Source of the DNA: Rubrivivax benzoatilyticus JA2 = ATCC BAA-35
GTDB taxonomy: Bacteria; Pseudomonadota; Gammaproteobacteria; Burkholderiales; Burkholderiaceae_C
Direction of reading: 5' to 3'
DNA: 32,569 bases
NCBI RefSeq assembly: GCF_000190375.1
Contig: NZ_AEWG01000124.1
Location: forward strand, 7 to 32,575
In this document: one piece after another, positions 30,787 to 32,569 of the stretch
How the letters are laid out: every line of letters begins with the position of its first letter
Position numbering within the stretch: the first letter of the stretch is position 1
The notes under the pieces: generated by a model
The model's input: the letters and a program-made list of their open reading frames with translations, nothing else
Database searches by the model: none
What the model was told of the DNA's origin: nothing
Program-made: the position numbers and the translations under genes

Positions 30787-32022
30787 TCAGGCGCGGGCGT
30801 AGGCGCCGACGGGCACCGGCGTCAGCAGCTTCTCCAGCAGCTCGCGCACCTGGACGATGCGGTTGCCGAACGGCATCTGGCCGACGCCACGGAAGAACAG
30901 GCCCTTCATGACGTCGCCACGCACCGCGGCGGCGAGCTGGGTGTCGATGCAGAACTGGCCCCAGCCCTTGAAGCCGTCGCGCAGACCGCATTGCGCCAGG
31001 CAGTCGAAGGTCACGACGCAGCGCGGCTTCTTGTGCGCGATCTCCTGCAGCTTCGGCTCGGCATTCAGGTAGTTCTTCAGCCAGTGCGTCTTGACCGCAC
31101 GCGCCGGCAGGCCGGCGACGCTGGTGAACTCGACCAGGTCTTCGTCGCGCGCCTCGGCCAGCACCTTCTTGAACGCCGGGTGGGCGTCGCATTCCTCGGT
31201 GGCGACGAAAGGCGTGCCCAGCTGCACCGCGGCGGCGCCCAGGCTCTGCAGGCGGGCGATGTCCTCGTGCGTGCGGATGCCGCCGGCGGCGATCACCGGC
31301 ACGTCGTCCATGCCGGCGGTGCGCAGGAACTCGCGCGTCGCCGGGATCACATTCTCGAACTCGAAACGCGGGTCGTTGAGGTCCTCGACCCGCGCCGCGC
31401 CGAGGTGGCCGGCGGCCAGCCGCGGGTGCTCGATGACGATGGCGTCGGGGCGACGCTGCTTGCGCTCCCACTTCTTGACGATCAGCTGCACGCCGCGTGC
31501 GTCCGACAGGATCGGGATCAGCGCGGTCTTCGGGTGCTCCTTGGCCAGGTCCGGCAGGTCCAGCGGCAGGCCGGCGCCGACGACGACGGCGTCGATGCCC
31601 GAGCGCAGCGCGCGCACCACCGACGGCGCGTACTCGCCGACGGCGCGCATGACGTTGATCGCCAGCAGGCCGCGGCCCTGGGAGATCTCGCGCGCGGCGC
31701 GGATCTCGCGGTCGATGGCTTCCAGGTTGGCGTCGTTGATCGCCTTCTTGTCGGCTTCGCCGTTCAGGCCCTTGTGGCAGTGCTGGGTGCGCTCCATCAG
31801 GTCGGGGTGATGGCGGCGCAGGTCGACCGAGGAGAGCGTGCCGACGGCCCCGAGCGACGCGACGCTGCCGGCCAGGCGGTGCGCCGAGATGCCGACGCCC
31901 ATGCCGCCCTGCACGATCGGCAGCAGTTCGCGACCGGCCAGCTTCAGCGGGCGCAGCACGCTGCGCTCGAGCTTTTCGCGCAGGATTTCGACGGTCTGGT
32001 CGACCGAGGCGGGCATCAACAT
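30787..32022 (-). CDS. Nitronate monooxygenase-like (2-nitropropane dioxygenase family) flavoprotein
   Basis: TIM-barrel FMN enzyme of 411 residues. Family features: ELLPIVQGGMGVGISAHRLAGSVASLGAVGTLSS at the N-terminus (IVQGGMG binds FMN), DAVVVGAGLPLDLPDL, DAIVIEHPRLAAGHLG (His of the H-x-G-like phosphate/active loop), PVIAAGGIRTHEDIARLQSLGAAAVQLGTPFVATEECDAH (phosphate-binding AAGGI and GT-F motifs). The C-terminal 110 residues, with CLAQCGLRDGF, are longer than in classic NMOs. Members oxidise nitronates, or act as enoyl reductases (FabK/PfaD-type); the exact reaction is open. ATG 32022 and 32016 are both possible starts; no strong ribosome-binding site. Confidence 0.9.
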   Translation of the reverse strand: MLMPASVDQTVEILREKLERSVLRPLKLAGRELLPIVQGGMGVGISAHRLAGSVASLGAVGTLSSVDLRRHHPDLMERTQHCHKGLNGEADKKAINDANLEAIDREIRAAREISQGRGLLAINVMRAVGEYAPSVVRALRSGIDAVVVGAGLPLDLPDLAKEHPKTALIPILSDARGVQLIVKKWERKQRRPDAIVIEHPRLAAGHLGAARVEDLNDPRFEFENVIPATREFLRTAGMDDVPVIAAGGIRTHEDIARLQSLGAAAVQLGTPFVATEECDAHPAFKKVLAEARDEDLVEFTSVAGLPARAVKTHWLKNYLNAEPKLQEIAHKKPRCVVTFDCLAQCGLRDGFKGWGQFCIDTQLAAAVRGDVMKGLFFRGVGQMPFGNRIVQVRELLEKLLTPVPVGAYARA

Positions 32023-32175
32023 CGTGGGTTCTCGCGGTCAGGCACGCGGGACAACCGTGTCCGGCGTGCGGCATTGCATCGCGCCCGGCAAGGGGCGGCC
32101 TTGACTTCAGTCAGATCGGCACCCCGTAGCGTAACGGATTCCGGGGCGCCTCCGCCTGACGGGGCGCCGCGCCGC

Positions 32176-32568
32176 TCAGAACTCGATGAGCTCGACGCGC
32201 TGGCCGGCCTTCACGAGCCGGTCGCGCAGGCGTTCGGCCTCGTCGCGACGGGTCAGCGGCCAGCAGACGGCGCGCCAGTCATCGCCGGCGGGCATGACGT
32301 CCAGGCGCGGGCAGCGCGGCGGGCCCGGCAGCGCCGCCATCGCCGCCTCGAGATCGCGGCCGAGCAGGCGCGACTCCGTCGGCGTGCGAGCCGGCCGCGT
32401 GACCAGCGCGTAGGCGGTCTCCTGTCGCTCGGCACGGCGCGCGGCCGACGCGGCTCTCGCCGACTCGCCGGCGGCGCGTGCGGCGCGGCGCTGCGTGTCG
32501 TCGAGCAGGAACTCGGGCGGCTCCTGGATGCGGCGCCCGTCGGCGTCGGTGCGGCGCGGCGCGATGAC
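32176..32568 (-). CDS. C-terminal part of a gene cut by the window edge; possible SPOR-like end
   Basis: The last 130 codons of a - strand gene run off the right edge; the stop is TGA at 32178-32176. The visible part begins with a proline/charged stretch, then an Ala/Arg/Glu-rich helix (RRAARAAGESARAASAARRAE), and ends with a compact domain: DWRAVCWPLTRRDEAERLRDRLVKAGQRVELIEF. The pattern V-x-C-x-P-L-x-x-x-x-E-A-x-x-L-x-x-x-L-x-x-A-G is like a SPOR repeat, which binds denuded peptidoglycan, but the match is weak and the N-terminus is missing. I would call it hypothetical. Confidence 0.6.
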   Translation of the reverse strand, partial: VIAPRRTDADGRRIQEPPEFLLDDTQRRAARAAGESARAASAARRAERQETAYALVTRPARTPTESRLLGRDLEAAMAALPGPPRCPRLDVMPAGDDWRAVCWPLTRRDEAERLRDRLVKAGQRVELIEF

Positions 32569-32569
32569 C

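Overview
This window is ordinary, gene-dense chromosomal DNA from a GC-rich betaproteobacterium. The gene order tyrS / M23 peptidase / anmK / erpA / rpsI-rplM, the orphan Bug-type binding proteins, the proofs of high-GC codon use and the dispersed palindromes built on GGGGTCAGGTCT all point to Burkholderiales. A Rubrivivax/Leptothrix/Roseateles-like genus is my inference; no rRNA gene is present to confirm it. I see no tRNA, rRNA, CRISPR, prophage, integrase or insertion sequence.

Layout. 1-6225 (+): most of a branched-chain-amino-acid-type ABC importer (two permeases, binding protein, one ATPase; the LivG-type ATPase is probably just upstream), then a 101-residue unknown protein and a phenylacetate-CoA-ligase-like protein. 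Two copies of a dispersed GC-rich repeat flank the livF-type gene. 6235-8424: two divergent Bug (TctC-type) solute receptors; the right-hand one has a sigma-54-like promoter candidate and is followed by a 340-nt non-coding region full of repeats, hairpins and two terminators. 8768-11376 (-): tyrS, a cation diffusion facilitator and dtd, the last two joined by an ATGA overlap. 11525-14015 (+): M23 peptidase and anmK (cell-wall turnover and recycling). 14088-15509 (-): erpA and the rplM-rpsI ribosomal operon with its terminator. 15886-18376 (+): a GNAT protein whose frame runs on into the next gene, a DUF2726 protein and the SrkA kinase. 18417-23826 (-): an unfamiliar lipoprotein, htpG with a sigma-32-like promoter, an alpha/beta hydrolase, bfd under a Fur-like box, bacterioferritin, and a LysE/ArgO exporter divergent from its ArgP-like regulator at 23900 (+). 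24917-27541 (+): a Pat-type lysine acetyltransferase. 27576-32569 (-): an alpha/beta-hydrolase-fold protein coupled to a pyrophosphate-type phosphofructokinase, a hemerythrin, a SirB2 membrane protein, a nitronate monooxygenase-like flavoprotein and the end of a truncated gene.

Functional themes are uptake of organic/aromatic acids with probable CoA activation, iron storage and release (bfr + bfd), Fe-S delivery (erpA), protein acetylation, and PPi-linked glycolysis. I did not find an obvious new multi-gene system. The items most worth a second look are the structured repeat region at 8421-8740, the ligase-like protein without the usual nucleotide loop plus its unknown small neighbour, the Pat homologue that keeps the synthetase histidine lost in E. 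coli PatZ, and the hydrolase lacking its catalytic histidine that is translationally coupled to the phosphofructokinase.
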